The position numbers and the translations under genes were made by a program. The notes under the pieces were generated by a model that saw nothing but the letters and a program-made list of their open reading frames with translations, was not told the origin of the DNA and searched no databases. A DNA stretch of 64,000 bases from Tricholoma matsutake (Eukaryota > Basidiomycota > Agaricomycetes > Agaricales > Tricholomataceae), in assembly GCA_026075535.2 (NCBI GenBank), contig AP026538.1, forward strand, positions 6,386,001 through 6,450,000, written 5' to 3'. Position 1 is the stretch's first letter, and every line of letters starts with the position of its first letter. Shown here piece after piece: positions 1-11,411 of the stretch.

Positions 1-249
1 GTGAGACCTGCGGCAGGTTACCAGTATCAAGTTCTACCACTTGTGGCTGAGGATGTTGGTGAGAAGAGTCACGGGCAGCTGGGCAGGTCAACAGGTTCAT
101 CTGGGAACGTTGGTGGCTCTCGGGACACCAACTTACTTTGGGCAAGTTCGACGATTGGCACGGCAGCCTTAAAGGGTCGCAAACAATCGGCAACGAGCAA
201 TGCACCTGGCACCCAGGATTGAGTCCGCAACCCTACACACCTTGCATCT

Positions 250-951
250 GTGGCCGATTTCTCGCCCACTCATTTCGAGGAACCTCGGAGTGATGGACTA
301 CTTGATGCTTGGCAAGGACAGGAGGTGGAAAATCAGGATAGGAACCAAAACCCCGCTTCACCAATGGCGGTTGTCCCTAACACGCTGCCCAGCTCTAGCC
401 CCTTCTCTCAAAATCCTCTCCTTCATCACGCTAGCGCTATTGAGGCTCACACACCATCTCCTGCAAGAAGACACTCCAATACTCTTCGCACATGCAATAC
501 CAACAAGGCATGGCTGGCTGCGGAGGGATTAGTTCCAGTGACAGACAATTTTCATGCTCCAGGCTTTGTTCCAGCTCAGTTGGTTGGGGAGATAACATAC
601 AAAGTCCATTCACCACAATCTCAATGCCTGGGCATGGCGAGTGCCAGTAGGAAACTCTTTGGTGAGCATCAGAGTGCTGCGCACGAGCTTCCTTGCATTT
701 TTGATGTCACAACGCAACCAGAACCACAGAGTCCTCACAACTGCCCTCTTGAGCAGAATCACCCAAGGCAGCATAGCCAACAATACTGCAGTCAGGACTG
801 CATAGTCCATGCAATGGCAATTTCAAGCAGAATCAGCCGAGGCTGCATAGCCCGCACACCTCTGAACCTTTCTGCACTCAGGCTAGCCCACGGACAGCTA
901 TGCATGCACATGCCCAGTTGCATCATGTTCATAGCACATTTATCTTGGTAG
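250..951 (+). CDS. unrecognised ORF, possibly 5' part of DIRS-like gag region
   Basis: An open frame of 233 codons rich in Ser, Pro, His and Gln lies upstream of the gag-like ORF but in a different frame from it. No domain is recognisable. Compositionally it resembles low-complexity N-terminal parts of retroelement gag proteins, but a chance ORF is quite possible. The 1-249 stretch before it holds only short overlapping frames. Confidence 0.2.
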   Translation: MADFSPTHFEEPRSDGLLDAWQGQEVENQDRNQNPASPMAVVPNTLPSSSPFSQNPLLHHASAIEAHTPSPARRHSNTLRTCNTNKAWLAAEGLVPVTDNFHAPGFVPAQLVGEITYKVHSPQSQCLGMASASRKLFGEHQSAAHELPCIFDVTTQPEPQSPHNCPLEQNHPRQHSQQYCSQDCIVHAMAISSRISRGCIARTPLNLSALRLAHGQLCMHMPSCIMFIAHLSW

Positions 952-1111
952 TAACCGCAATGACATGCATATAGTTAGGGTCGCAAAATCTGCATATGGA
1001 CCTTCAGTCGCGCTTACCTGCAGAGGCACATTCTCTCAGGCTTAGTGTTTGTTTCTGCATTAAGACGTACTTTCTATCATACTCACATGTATTCAGCCAA
1101 CACTGCACACT

Positions 1112-2407
1112 TTGCAAATGGCAGCACAATGCATAGAGACACACACATCTGTTCTTGGCACACCATCCATTCCTCTCCCAGCATACGCTCAGGTTGGCTC
1201 TCTCACAACAACGCAGTCGCAACCTTACGCCAAAATCATACCTGAGGTGGGGGCACCAGAAGAGCCTGTACAGTCGACAGTGACGCAACTCACGTTGAAC
1301 TCAGATCTTATCGCGGCAATAGCTGTGGCACTGGGCATTGTTGGAGCACCTCAGAATTCAAAGGGATTATCGGCCACAGATGGGGAGAGGGTAACATCAG
1401 CTGTTGAGCCGCCCCGAACAACGAGGAAGTATTTTTCACAAACAATCACCAACATTACAAGTGAACTCCTGACTGCCGTCATCAAGGAACTAAAAGGGGG
1501 TTTCAAGAACTACATACCACTTGCACTCTGCACACACAAGGTTTGTTCGAATGCGACCAGGGCTACCGATGCCTTTGATACAGAGATTGGGATGAATGAG
1601 AGGGGCGAAATCAGGTTGAAGCAAAAGACGTTGACTGCGGCAAGGGACTACTACCTCACGACAGATTATTTTACTGAGATTCATGAGAACTTCATCCATG
1701 GAATGAGAAAGTACCTCATCCTGGGCGTCGACACAGACCCAGGCGGTGCGAGGGCCCTGGATTGCACAGACATGTTCCTCAAATTTTTCAGTGTCATCAC
1801 ATCTAGGCCAGACTTCACTATCGACTGGTCTTCATACAGGGGCTACCTTATCGAGACCTACTCCTCATGGGTTGGCCGGAGAGACGATACTTACAGTCTG
1901 ATCTTCGACGAGAGCTTATTCCAAAAATTCAAAATAAAGAACATTATCCCTTTGGTTCTGGAACACTTGAAGCAACCTCTGTCTGGCTCGTCAACCTATG
2001 GTGGTAACAGGGGTGTTAGTAGCTCCACAGGAGGCAGTTCAATAGGGATATGAGGTAGGGGTCGAGGGGTGCAAGAGGGGGGCATGTTTCCCCCTGGTCA
2101 AGGGGGGGGCTACACTCAGTTTTTTCCACCCTCCTTCCAGCCCCCTTTTCGCTCCCACCAGCCCCCCGCTGTTCTCAAATGTTATCTCTGTGCAGAACCC
2201 CACCTCCACAAGGACCATCAAGGAAATGCGAAGCGACTGGTGCTCGAACAGGGAAAGTGGGTGGACAAGCTTCTCGGGAGTAGAGTCGTCTGCATCGCAT
2301 ATAATGTCAGCCCATTTGGCTGTCGACGAGGCCCCTCCTGCATCTACAACCACTCCTGTTCCTTGTGTGGTGACCTCATGCATGGATCAGCAAGATGCAA
2401 CACCTGA
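1112..2407 (+). pseudogene. gag-like protein of DIRS-like element, one in-frame stop
   Basis: The frame runs from the ATG at 1112 to the stop at 2407 and is broken only by a TGA at 2051-2053. The first part is a mixed helical region; the part after the TGA is Gly/Pro rich and ends in Cys/His motifs (CYLCAEPHLHKDH, then CGDLMHGSARC), as expected for a nucleic-acid-binding gag tail. It overlaps the start of the RT frame by about 200 bp. Its place ahead of a DIRS-type RT is the main reason for the gag call. Confidence 0.5.
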
Positions 2408-3780
2408 AGGCATTTTCCCCATCATGACCAAACTCAAGGCGGACGCTTGGGAAGCTGCCCTGAGGGATGTGAGCATCCTTGACGAGTTTGTTGACATCCC
2501 GATGGGTCTCTGGCAAGGCTTCTACTGCAGTTTGGAAAATTTCTCTTTATCTCGCACATCCATTCCACCGAACCACTACGTTTCACAAGAAGATGAAGAT
2601 TTCATTATTGCAAAATACGCTGAGGAGATTGAACTTGGTAGACTATCACATGGTTATGAGCCCGACATGCTTTTTTCCCTCATTGGACATTTTTGCACAG
2701 CTCCCCTCGCAGTTATTGACCAGAGTCTCATGAAACGCCGAGTTATTGTAAACCATTCATACCCAAAGAATAAATGTACCCTTGACCTCGAGAATCTCCT
2801 TCTGGACTCATCTGAAAATTACATCATCAATCCCACCGAAACCTCCATCAACATGATTATAGACTCGAAAAAGTTCCAATGTGCATGGGGATCCTTCTCG
2901 GAATGCTATCTCCTGGCTGCTGATGCTCCTGAGGGAACTCAGGCAGCGGGTTTTGATGTCGACGCGGCATTCAGAAATATTCCAATGCACCCTTTGGCAC
3001 GCCGTTTCCTGGCTATCATGATAAAAGGCTGGATTCATCTTGACCATGTCCTGAATTTTGGTGCGTCGCCAGCACCGGCTATCTTTGGAAGGGTTGCAGA
3101 TGCAATGGTCAAGATACTCATGAGTTGAGGCATTGAGGCTGTGATCAAATGGGTGGACGACTTCGTATTTCTACACTACTCCTCCGGGATGCAGGTTGAC
3201 GGTGCTCACGAGTATTCCTACTCATCTGACCTGATATGGAAGATCACGGAAGAGCTAGGCTGGCCATGGGCCCCTTCAAAATTTGTTGATTTTTCGACTG
3301 CGTTCATGTACATAGGATTCTGGTGGGATCTTGCCGCGAAGAGGGTGGAGCTCCCAGGGAAGAAGAAGCAAAAGTACCTTGAGCGTATCTCAGACTGGAC
3401 ATCTGGGTCTTTGCACTCTGCGAAGGACACTGAGAAGATTATTGGCACCCTGAACCACGTCTGCCTGGTTGTCCCAGAGGGGCGTTCACGCATGGTCACA
3501 TTGTATAAATTCTGGGGGGGGTTCAGGGCGGGGCGTTCAGAAGAAGTAAGACACAAGGTATCAGCAGGGGTATCAGAGGACATCAGCTGGTGGAGACGTC
3601 GCCTGCAGGACCAGTTTGTGGGGATTGACATTATCCGTCCCCTGACTCCAGATACGAGTTTATTTGTCGATGCATCGACAGGATGGGGTATTGGACTGAT
3701 CCTTGATGGGAGATGGCTAGCATGGCAGCTCAAGGAGGGTTGGAACTCGGAAGGACGAGAGATCGGGTGGGCAGAGATGA
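2190..3780 (+). pseudogene. DIRS-like reverse transcriptase and RNase H, one stop, 3' truncated
   Basis: One reading frame covers RT and the start of RNase H, with a TGA at 3126-3128 just before the catalytic segment. RT motifs seen are GFDVDAAFRNIPMHP (motif A), NFGASPAPAIFGRVAD (motif B) and VIKWVDDFVFLHY (motif C, with the two catalytic Asp). RNase H begins at FVDASTGWGIGLIL and breaks off after EIGWAEM near 3780. The frame continues without a shift into FunK1 kinase sequence. It would have copied the element RNA; it is now defective through the stop and the missing RNase H end. Confidence 0.65.
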
Positions 3781-4991
3781 CTAGGAAGATGTTGGGAGGG
3801 GAAACAGAGATCAGAGTAAACAACAAATCATATCACATCATTCATTGCATCTTCAAAGCCATTGTCCTGAGAGGAAGAGGTATGGCTTGCTGGTTGGTTG
3901 AGAGGGATGGCCAGCAATTCATAATAAAGGACACCTGGGCAGATATCCACTGCCAGTGGCAGGAGAGTGAATTTTTACAATCATGCAAGGATCATAAAAT
4001 TCAGAACATTGTATACCTGATAGACATGGAGAATATATCTACTGATTCTACCTGCCTGTGCTGAGCCAACACTGTGGGTGTAGAAGAAGTTGAAGAACGT
4101 GTCCATCGTCGGTTAGTTCTGCAACCCATCTGCATGACAATCCAGGAGTTTGCATCAAAAGTGGAGCTCCTGCATGCACTGGTTGACCAAATAAAAGGTG
4201 AGCCAAGCAGTCCATTCAAACCCTCACAACTGCTGACATTCTTGTGAAGCTCATGAAAAATTAGTCAAAGCCCATATTCTTCATCGTGATATCAGCCCAA
4301 ACAATCTTGCACTCTCTTGCCAGGAGCCTCATCTGCATGGCAAAAAATGTTTATCTGCTATTTGATCAGGGTACATTATCAATTTTGACTACGCTATTTG
4401 GATGAGGACAGAGGAGACAGAATGCAAACCAAAACCATGTAAGGTCTCAGATAAGTATAAGACAGTGAGTTATGATCTTGCTATGGCAATTGTGCACTCA
4501 TGCCCTACACTTTCTACTAGGGCACTTGCCCATTCATGTCAATGGAGATCCTTGGTGAAGATACTGTTGATCATGTATATCAGCATGATCTTGAATTGTT
4601 TTTTTATGTCTTTCTCTGGATCTGCACCTTCTACACTGGGTCTGGCACCCAGGTGACTGGCACAGATGCACATGAAGTACCTATGTACAAATGGAGAGAA
4701 GATAAAACAGCCAAGGAATTCCATATGCAACAGTTTGAGCATATGGTTTTACCACATTTTACAGAGTTCTTTAAAGAGTTTACAGATTTGGCTCAGGAGC
4801 TGTATGATGTGATGTTCCCGGGGAGAAACTTAACTGCCAGCCAAAACACAGTCACCCACAAATCCTTCATCCACATTCTCAAAGCCAAACTTACAGAGCT
4901 TACAATGCAATCCAGACCTGTGCAAGCAGCCACACCGATTCAGCCCTCCACAAAGAAGCCAGCTCCACTTCATGTGGAGGTCACAAAGTGA
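3781..4991 (+). pseudogene. FunK1-type fungal protein kinase, 5' truncated, two stops, two introns
   Basis: FunK1 kinases are an expanded, functionally obscure kinase family of Agaricomycetes. Visible motifs in order: VLRGRG and FIIKDTW (nucleotide-binding and Lys region), HILHRDISPNN (catalytic loop, about 4276-4308), INFDYAIW (metal-binding region), then after an intron PFMSMEIL and HDLELFFYVFLWIC (the family signature). Intron 1 is 4198-4249 (GTGAGC, CTGAC, AAG) and intron 2 is 4465-4520 (GTGAGT to CTACTAG); splicing both keeps one frame to the TGA at 4989. Only two nonsense codons are present (TGA 4062-4064 and TGA near 4365). The N-terminal half usual for the family is absent, replaced by DIRS-like sequence. 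Confidence 0.8.
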
Positions 4992-5165
4992 ACACTTGCA
5001 TCTAGTGTTTTGCCTATGTCAACCGAGGGCCCATACTCTGACCCCTCTGCTCGTAAATGGATCCATTTGATGAGGGATTGACTTTCTAATGCAATTTACC
5101 TTTGTCCTTTTCATAGTCTTACATCCTTTGTTTCATGTTATAGTTTGGATTCCAATACAACATTG
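4992..5165. other. spacer between convergent pseudogenes
   Basis: AT-rich sequence between the FunK1 stop and the stop of the minus-strand integrase-core gene. The two genes are convergent, so this would hold both 3' ends. No repeat or ORF is recognisable. Confidence 0.5.
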
Positions 5166-7017
5166 CTAAAAGAGATCAGGCCTAAAATTCCATGCAGTAG
5201 CTAACCCATAAATCCATGTTTGTGTAATACTATGATCATCTCCCAATCCTACCCAGGCAGATACCACAGTGTCAATGCTTTGAATCTCTGCAAGTGTCAA
5301 GGGAGCCACAGGTGCATTGACCTGCACCTCATTCAAGTTAGGAGGTGGACCTACTCTGCCTAGCCAGGTATCTGGTTGCTCCTGCAAATCATTGTTATCT
5401 CTCTGGGACCTGAGAATATTCTCATCTCTTAGAGCCTCCCAGTCAACTCCAAAAACCTCCAACTCCTCGCGACTTAAATCATCACTGGGTAGTGCATCTC
5501 CTCTAATACCATGCACCAGCATGTCAAATCCAAACATATCTGTTGGTGACCTGTTTGGTCCATCTCTAATTTCAATCTTATGCTCATTCCATGATTGAGC
5601 AAAGAAAGAAAGGAGGGAGTTGATGGTAGGCAGAAAAAGATGATGGAGAAGTCATATGTGGTTGGAGTTATTGATGTTGAGCCCAGAACTCAGCTCAAGC
5701 ATCACAAAATGATTGGCCCATGTTGCTCCAACCTGGGCAGTCACATCAACCCATAGCCTTTCAATTCTCACATTGTGAACACTCCTGTTTCTTGTATTTT
5801 AGAACAAGAAATACATTTAGAAAGGATATCTCACCTTCCCCAAATGTAGGAACTACTTTGTATGCCTCTAAATTCTTCCACCCATGCTGCAACCAACAAA
5901 TTCTCTAAACCATGATCACCACATAGGCGTGATGGTACACCATAAATTCCACTTGCATCCAGAAATAGCTGCAACACTGTTGATCCAAAGTTATTGTTGC
6001 TTGCTCGCAAGCCAGTAATCAGTCGTGAATAACCATCAATAAATCCATGGATGACAATGCCCCAGCGAATAAGACCTTAAAATTAAAATTAAAATTAATT
6101 TGTTTATTTTTATTATTGAGCTCACCATGTTGTCCATCATGATGCCACAGTGAGTTGGGCCCTGGAACATTGTAAACATGGCGGTGTATGCAGATCTGAT
6201 CAAACACACGATGTACTGGATCAATGCAAAGAAGTGATGCTCAGATTCTGTCTCTGGGCACACGATGGCCTAGCCACCATAACATACCATCTAACATTGT
6301 TACACCTGCTCTTCTGAAGTGTGTTTTGAGCTGCAAGAGCAAGTCATCCAATTGGTCACCCATCATGGTTGATAGTGTAGCTGTGGAAGATGTAGGATCT
6401 TGTACAACTGGGGTGGCATCCACAACTTCTTGAGGGAGAGTATGGGGGAGTGGAAGTTCAGGTTCCAGGATATCATCATCATCTGACACCAGCACAGACT
6501 CAGATAGTTCTGAGGATATAGAGCCTTCTGGCAAAAATGGGTTATCACCAGGCTCAGCTAGGCCATAATCCAGCATTGCCTGGTGTAATGTTGTTCTGCC
6601 CACTGTTAGAAAAGAAGCAATCCTTGAGGTAGTTTGCCTGTGTTATAGCCCATTCCAGAAAATTAGGATCAAAGACCAATCTGGGTCTACCTCGCCTGCC
6701 TGTTCTCAGGACACCTACTACAGAGGGACGGCCATAATGAGATGTGCTGAGGCTCATTTCATATTGGGTTCTGATGTCATTTCTCATGACAGCCAGGTTT
6801 TGCATCAATATCTGAAGCTCAGTTGGAAGAAAGATGGTTCCATGCTAAGATATTTAGCACTTAAATGTCAGTAAAATGAGACATGCCTTACCTCTTGAAT
6901 CAGGTTGTAATATTCATCTAGATCATCCCCTAATCTTGCCAAAACCACAGAATCTGTTGGACTGGATTGCACTAGGAATAGCAATGGAAAAATGCTGGTA
7001 TTGTGCTCTAAAAGCAT
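5166..7017 (-). pseudogene. integrase-core-domain protein of basidiomycetes, three introns, one frameshift, two stops
   Basis: The start ATG at 7017-7015 is preceded directly by an in-frame TAA. Exon 1 (7017-6892) encodes LGDDLDEYYNLIQE; introns are 6891-6819 (73 nt, or ending 6 nt further on), 6125-6076 (50 nt, GTGAGC to AAG) and 5834-5785 (50 nt, GTGAGA to CAG). Exon 2 has an HTH-like segment (TTSRIASFLTVGRTTLHQA), then VPGPNSLWHHDGQH, and exon 3 continues GFIDGYSRLITGLRASNN, a DDE/integrase-like core found in many Agaricomycete genomes. The last exon carries SWNEHKI and MFGFDMLVHGIRG. Lesions are a frameshift near 6640, a TGA near 6240 (probable former CGA) and a TGA near 5656 (probable former TGG). 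Whether the family is a transposase or a domesticated protein is unknown. Confidence 0.8.
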
Positions 7018-7186
7018 TTAGTAAGTTATCACTTTGCATACTACCATTGTCCTGTGCCATGTGAAGAGGGAGGAGGAAGGACTGGAAGGAGGAAGAATGG
7101 CACTTGCATGAACTTGAAGTGGATTTGTCATTCTCATGTGACCCCTGCAAATTCCGGTGACTGCCAGTGGCAACACAACTTCCAGT

Positions 7187-8656
7187 GCTTAATGGAACTG
7201 CTGCAGTGGCAAATTCTATCATACCATTACAAAGTGGCAAGCATTTCTTCCCCCTCACCAGTTTCTGGTATCTGATATGGCCATATTCTCAGATGAAATT
7301 GTCAGCTGTACGGTCGTTTTCAAACAGTGTGCTGATAATGATGATGGTGCATTGGCATTGCAAACATTCTGCGGTCTCTGTATTCCAACCAACTTGGTTG
7401 GAAACTGATCATCTGCCAAATCTATCATGATTGGAAGTCTTTTTGTTCTTCTTCAACAGGCTCTTGAATGTGGTGGCTTCAGTTCAAATATGACTTTAGC
7501 ATGCATCATCAACAAGGATGAAGAAATCACTAGCACTATTCTCGTTGCAACTACATGTGTACCGGATTTTGGCAAACGTTTCCAGAGCCCATCCCATGGG
7601 TTCTGGCCACTCTGTTGCCTTGGTGCAATTACCATGAGGCTGCAAGATATCCCTCAAGCCCTTCATCCCAATCATGAGCTCCTAGCATCTAACTTGCAGA
7701 CTGATAACCAAGAAGCCATACATTTTGCCCAATCCTTCCAGCCCATGGGTGTTGACCTCAATTCGCATTTCAACATCATTTTCTATCCTGTCCAAACATC
7801 CAGTGATATACCCACCTCACTGCGGGGAGCCATTACTCCCTCTGACTTTAGTCTCAGCCCTTTGGATTCAATCAGTGCTATCCAATCCCAAAATGCTTCA
7901 CTGAGCATTGTCTTAGCACCACCTCTTCAGTCCACCTGCAACTCAGACCCTTCCAAACATGGTTCTTCCCCGCATGTTCATGAAACGCTGCCTTGCCACC
8001 GATCCCCACTTCATCATTTCCCACCTGTCTACAACTCTTCATCCCTCAATTCTGCACATTTTGAAACCTCACACAGTGATTCACCCAACTCCTTCCTGCA
8101 GCTACAGCCACAGCCCCAAATGCAATTGCCACCGTACCTGCAACTGCAACCATGAGCACTGTCCTCATTTTCACCATTGTTGCTACCATCTCTGCCACCA
8201 TTCCAATCCACAACTTGTTCATTGCCTCCCAATTCTGAAAGTGGCACCCAGAATAGTGCAGTTGGGTCGTCGCTTGCTTTGGATTTTCTGGGCCCTATGT
8301 CTTTCAAAAGTGAATTAACCCTGATAGCTTCAATGGTCCAGCTTCTGCTTTTCCATAATGTGATTCGAGATGAACAGAGGCAGGTGGCAATATACAAAAG
8401 GCACTTGAAAGGTCTCTACCTCAAAGTTAGGAATTTCAATGCAATGTGCCAAATCCTCAACTGCATGGGTTATTCACTTCCATTTTGCCTCACTGGCAAT
8501 CCCACTATAGAATTTTCAAATACTACAGTGAAGGCTTCTGAAGCCCTACAATACTTTGGCTGGGCACCCACCTCATTTGATCACAAGTCAGGATGGTATG
8601 GAGCGGCTGAAATCCTGTCACACCATAATTGGAAGGGTAATCCACCAGGCAAGTAA
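7187..8656 (+). pseudogene. unrecognised protein, one long frame with two TGA codons
   Basis: One reading frame stays open over about 490 codons except for TGA at 7406-7408 and 8153-8155, and the translation looks protein-like on both sides of each. The N-terminal part contains FLVSDMAIFSDEI and ALALQTFCGLCIPTN; the middle is Ser/Pro/His/Gln rich; the C-terminal part (about 8270-8650) is a compact charged and aromatic domain ending YFGWAPTSFDHKSGWYGAAE. I recognise no family. It is divergent from the integrase-core gene, whose start is 170 bp away. A gene with unrecognised introns covering the TGA positions is an alternative. Confidence 0.4.
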
Positions 8657-8780
8657 TTTCTTACCTACTGTGTAAATCTCATGATGATGATAAGTCCGCA
8701 ATAGCACAACACACTCAAGAATATGACCATTATATGCTCTGGTGAGGAATATTTTTTTTGTGGTGCCCTTCTGGTTCTAT

Positions 8781-8923
8781 TGGAGTAGGGTGTGTGGGCA
8801 CCTACTCCAGTAGTCATGTGATCACCTAGTCAGTAGACAGTCACACATGTACATAGTCATGATATCACTACAACTACGTTGTCTTGGGCATAGCTAGAGC
8901 CTAGGAGACTCAGCACGTCTCCA
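8781..8923 (+). repeat. left LTR of the non-autonomous element
   Basis: Begins TGGAGTAGGGTGTGTGGGC and ends GTCTCCA. Offset to its right partner is exactly 2631 bp over the whole length, so no indel separates the pair. Confidence 0.88.
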
Positions 8924-9209
8924 TCTTGGTGATGAGAGTGTGATTTGATGCACTCACAGCTGCTTTGGTCTATTTCTGGCACTCTAGCTTTTGATTCTTG
9001 CAAGCCACATCATAACACGCCCAGTTCGCATCTAGCTCCACTTCTTTTTTTCAGCTCTTGAGTCCTCAGCCTTAGCACACAGTAACAGCCCCAGAACCTC
9101 AGAACCTCAGTCTTGCAGCTACCAGACCAGCCACACAGACACAGAACCAGCTACACAGAACCAGTACCAGCCCCTCAGTTTATTTATTTCTTAGTTCCTC
9201 TATTTAGCA

Positions 9210-11273
9210 ATGCCAGGCCCAGGACAAGGCAAACAAACCCAAAAGAAGAAATGGCATGAAAACACATCAAAACTTGATGCAAATATTGTGGCCGTAAACA
9301 CCATAGTGACAGCATCAAGCACATCCATTCCAAATGTGAGAACTGCCACGTCAACATCATTGTCACCTAGCAACAAGAGTATTGCAACACCACTCACAAA
9401 CGATACAGCAGCTACAACAGCAGATACCACTACAATCGACACAGCCACAGCCACATCATTAATGAACCACGTCGATTTGCAACAACAGCCATTCACCTAC
9501 ATGCACAAAGAAGTTCAGCAACTCATAGAAGATGCACAGCTTGATGGATGGCAGGAGGGATACAAGGAAGGAAGTAGAAAGTGGGCAGAAGGACATGAAG
9601 CGGGTTATGAGGCAGGACAGAAGATGGGCAAGGAGAAGGAGGAAAGGGCACACAAGGAAGGACAGTTAAAGGGGTATGAATTCAGGAAGGATGAGGAGTG
9701 AGCAAAGTGGTTAGCAGAAGGACATGGACCTGGGATGTGCACGTCGACACAAAGATGCACCCAAGCAATCAAAACATGCGACAAAAACAGCAACACAGAG
9801 GATGACAGCTGGAAACATGGCTATGGCCACTGTGTATTGACTGAAGAAGGGAGCCTATTGCTCATAGCGGAGGTTGTGAAGGCCATTGCATCGAAGGAAA
9901 CTGAAATAATTGCACGGAATGACTCTAGCACCCAGACTGATGCCACCACCAATGTCAATGTTGATATGCAAATGGCACCTTTTGACATAACCCCCACCAG
10001 CCCACCATCACCATCACCGCTGCTTGCCATGTCGCAGCTGGCAATGCTTGCACAGCCCCCATCAATGTTGCCAACATCGTTGACAATGCCCACCACTACC
10101 ACTTTCCCAGCTTCAAACCAGCCCCAAACACTCCAAAAACAACAGCACACTCTGCCGAGTTGACTCATAGACCCCCAGCAAGATCCCCAGCCCCTCCTCT
10201 TGAGCCCTAAGCCTCGTCGTTCCACTGTCACACCACTGATGATGTCGATGGCAACTCTGGTTGCAACCACCTCTAAGATGACAACTAGGGTCTTGTCTCA
10301 TACCAAAAAAATGGCTACCACCCCAGAGACCACTCACAAAGCCCTAAATGACACACAGAGCTGGTCTGCAGCCCAGCAGCTGGAGTTATGCGATGACAAG
10401 CAGCTGTGCTCACCAAAACACAACATTTGCTCAATGGAACAACCCTGCCAGCCCAACAATCCCCAACGACGACCTGTACTACCTCCGAGACCTCTCTGTT
10501 CCCCCCAGTCCATGCCCCTGCCCATTCCGCATCTCAAACAATCCAAAATGACTGCCATGTCATCATCGACATGTCCATTGAGGATGGTTGAACCCCTGGC
10601 TATGTCCCACCCAGGACCATGAATGGCAGCTGTAAAATAACGAAATACACTACCTGGCCTGCCAGAACACCTGCAAAACACATCCGAATGACCCTGCTTG
10701 CCCCCAAACCCCCAAAAACAAGCTGTCTTGCTGTCACCCACATCCTACACCCCTGCCATGTCACTAACGACACTGTCGACACCTGTTGCTGCCCTGTTCA
10801 CTGCCTCCACCCCTATTTCCCCTGCATGCCCCTGCTCACCTCTGCTGGACCCTAAGCAAGCCATTTTACCACCTCCCACATGTTTTGACTGGGCTGACGA
10901 CACCGCATTGTTACCTACTGCCCCCAGCACCCTGCTGCGAGATATCTCCGGTCTGAAGACAGGCCATCTACAGCTGTTTGGAACACTATGACAACGGACA
11001 AGACGATGACAAGCCCCCCTGCAATATCTACCATCCCGAAATTTTTTGAATTCAGCTCTGCCTTCTCTTGTTCCACCTCAACCTTTTATTACCCGATGTC
11101 ATCCCTCCGGTATTGGACCAGGACGACCCATTGTTATTATGCCTTTTGGAGTAGCACCTGCTTCTCCTGCTCCTCCTGCTCCTCCTGCTCCAAAGCTCGA
11201 CTGGGATCAAGACCCCTGTCTCATTGACTTAAGCCATGCCCTTCATGCTTTGGGATGGACACCACTGTGTTGA
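9210..11273 (+). pseudogene. hypothetical LTR-element-borne protein with GY/EG repeats
   Basis: Starts ATG at 9210 (MPGPGQGKQTQKKK). The frame is interrupted by TGA at 9699-9701 and 10161-10163 and is degenerate around 10620-11040, but the same frame resumes at 11046-11273. The N-terminal part is Thr/Ser/Ala rich; next comes a coiled, charged segment of short repeats (DGWQEGYKEGSRKWAEGHE), then Pro/Thr-rich sequence, and a C-terminal motif WDQDP then LIDLSHALHALGW. From memory, proteins with this repeat and a similar end are common hypothetical proteins in Agaricomycetes. No enzyme domain is visible; it may act as a gag-like protein. Confidence 0.55.
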
Positions 11274-11411
11274 GTCGTTTCTTGTCATATTTTTTTTTAT
11301 CAACCATAGAATTTTCTTAGCTTCATTGCTACATTATTTTTTTATACCTACTGTTCTTGTTTCTCTTTTTTCTCCAGCAACGAGGACGTCACCATTTGGG
11401 AGACGGGCAGA

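Larger units (their letters stand above)
1..3780 (+). mobile_element. DIRS-like retroelement, truncated at its 3' end
   Basis: A plus-strand unit holds a gag-like ORF followed by reverse transcriptase and RNase H in an overlapping frame. The RT has WVDDF at its active site rather than the YxDD or FxDD of LTR elements, and the polymerase is not flanked by an integrase; both are typical of DIRS-type elements. The tyrosine recombinase expected downstream is missing because the RNase H stops near 3780, where FunK1 kinase sequence begins. I could not find terminal repeats; the 5' end may lie outside the window. The family assignment is from motif recognition only. Confidence 0.6.

Noticed and set aside
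2069..2383. Minus-strand ORF 2039-2383 opposite the gag tail
   Set aside because: It is the complement of a biased Pro/Gly-rich frame and shows no motif.
3218..3826. 202-codon minus-strand ORF opposite the DIRS-like RT
   Set aside because: Sense strand carries clear RT and RNase H motifs; the antisense translation has none.
6076..6125. Frame break after DGQH read as a frameshift lesion
   Set aside because: A 50-nt intron with GTGAGC and AAG joins the flanking codons exactly.
7427..8155. Treating this ORF as a separate gene starting at 7427
   Set aside because: The same frame is open both upstream of the TGA at 7406 and downstream of the TGA at 8153, so it is one larger frame.
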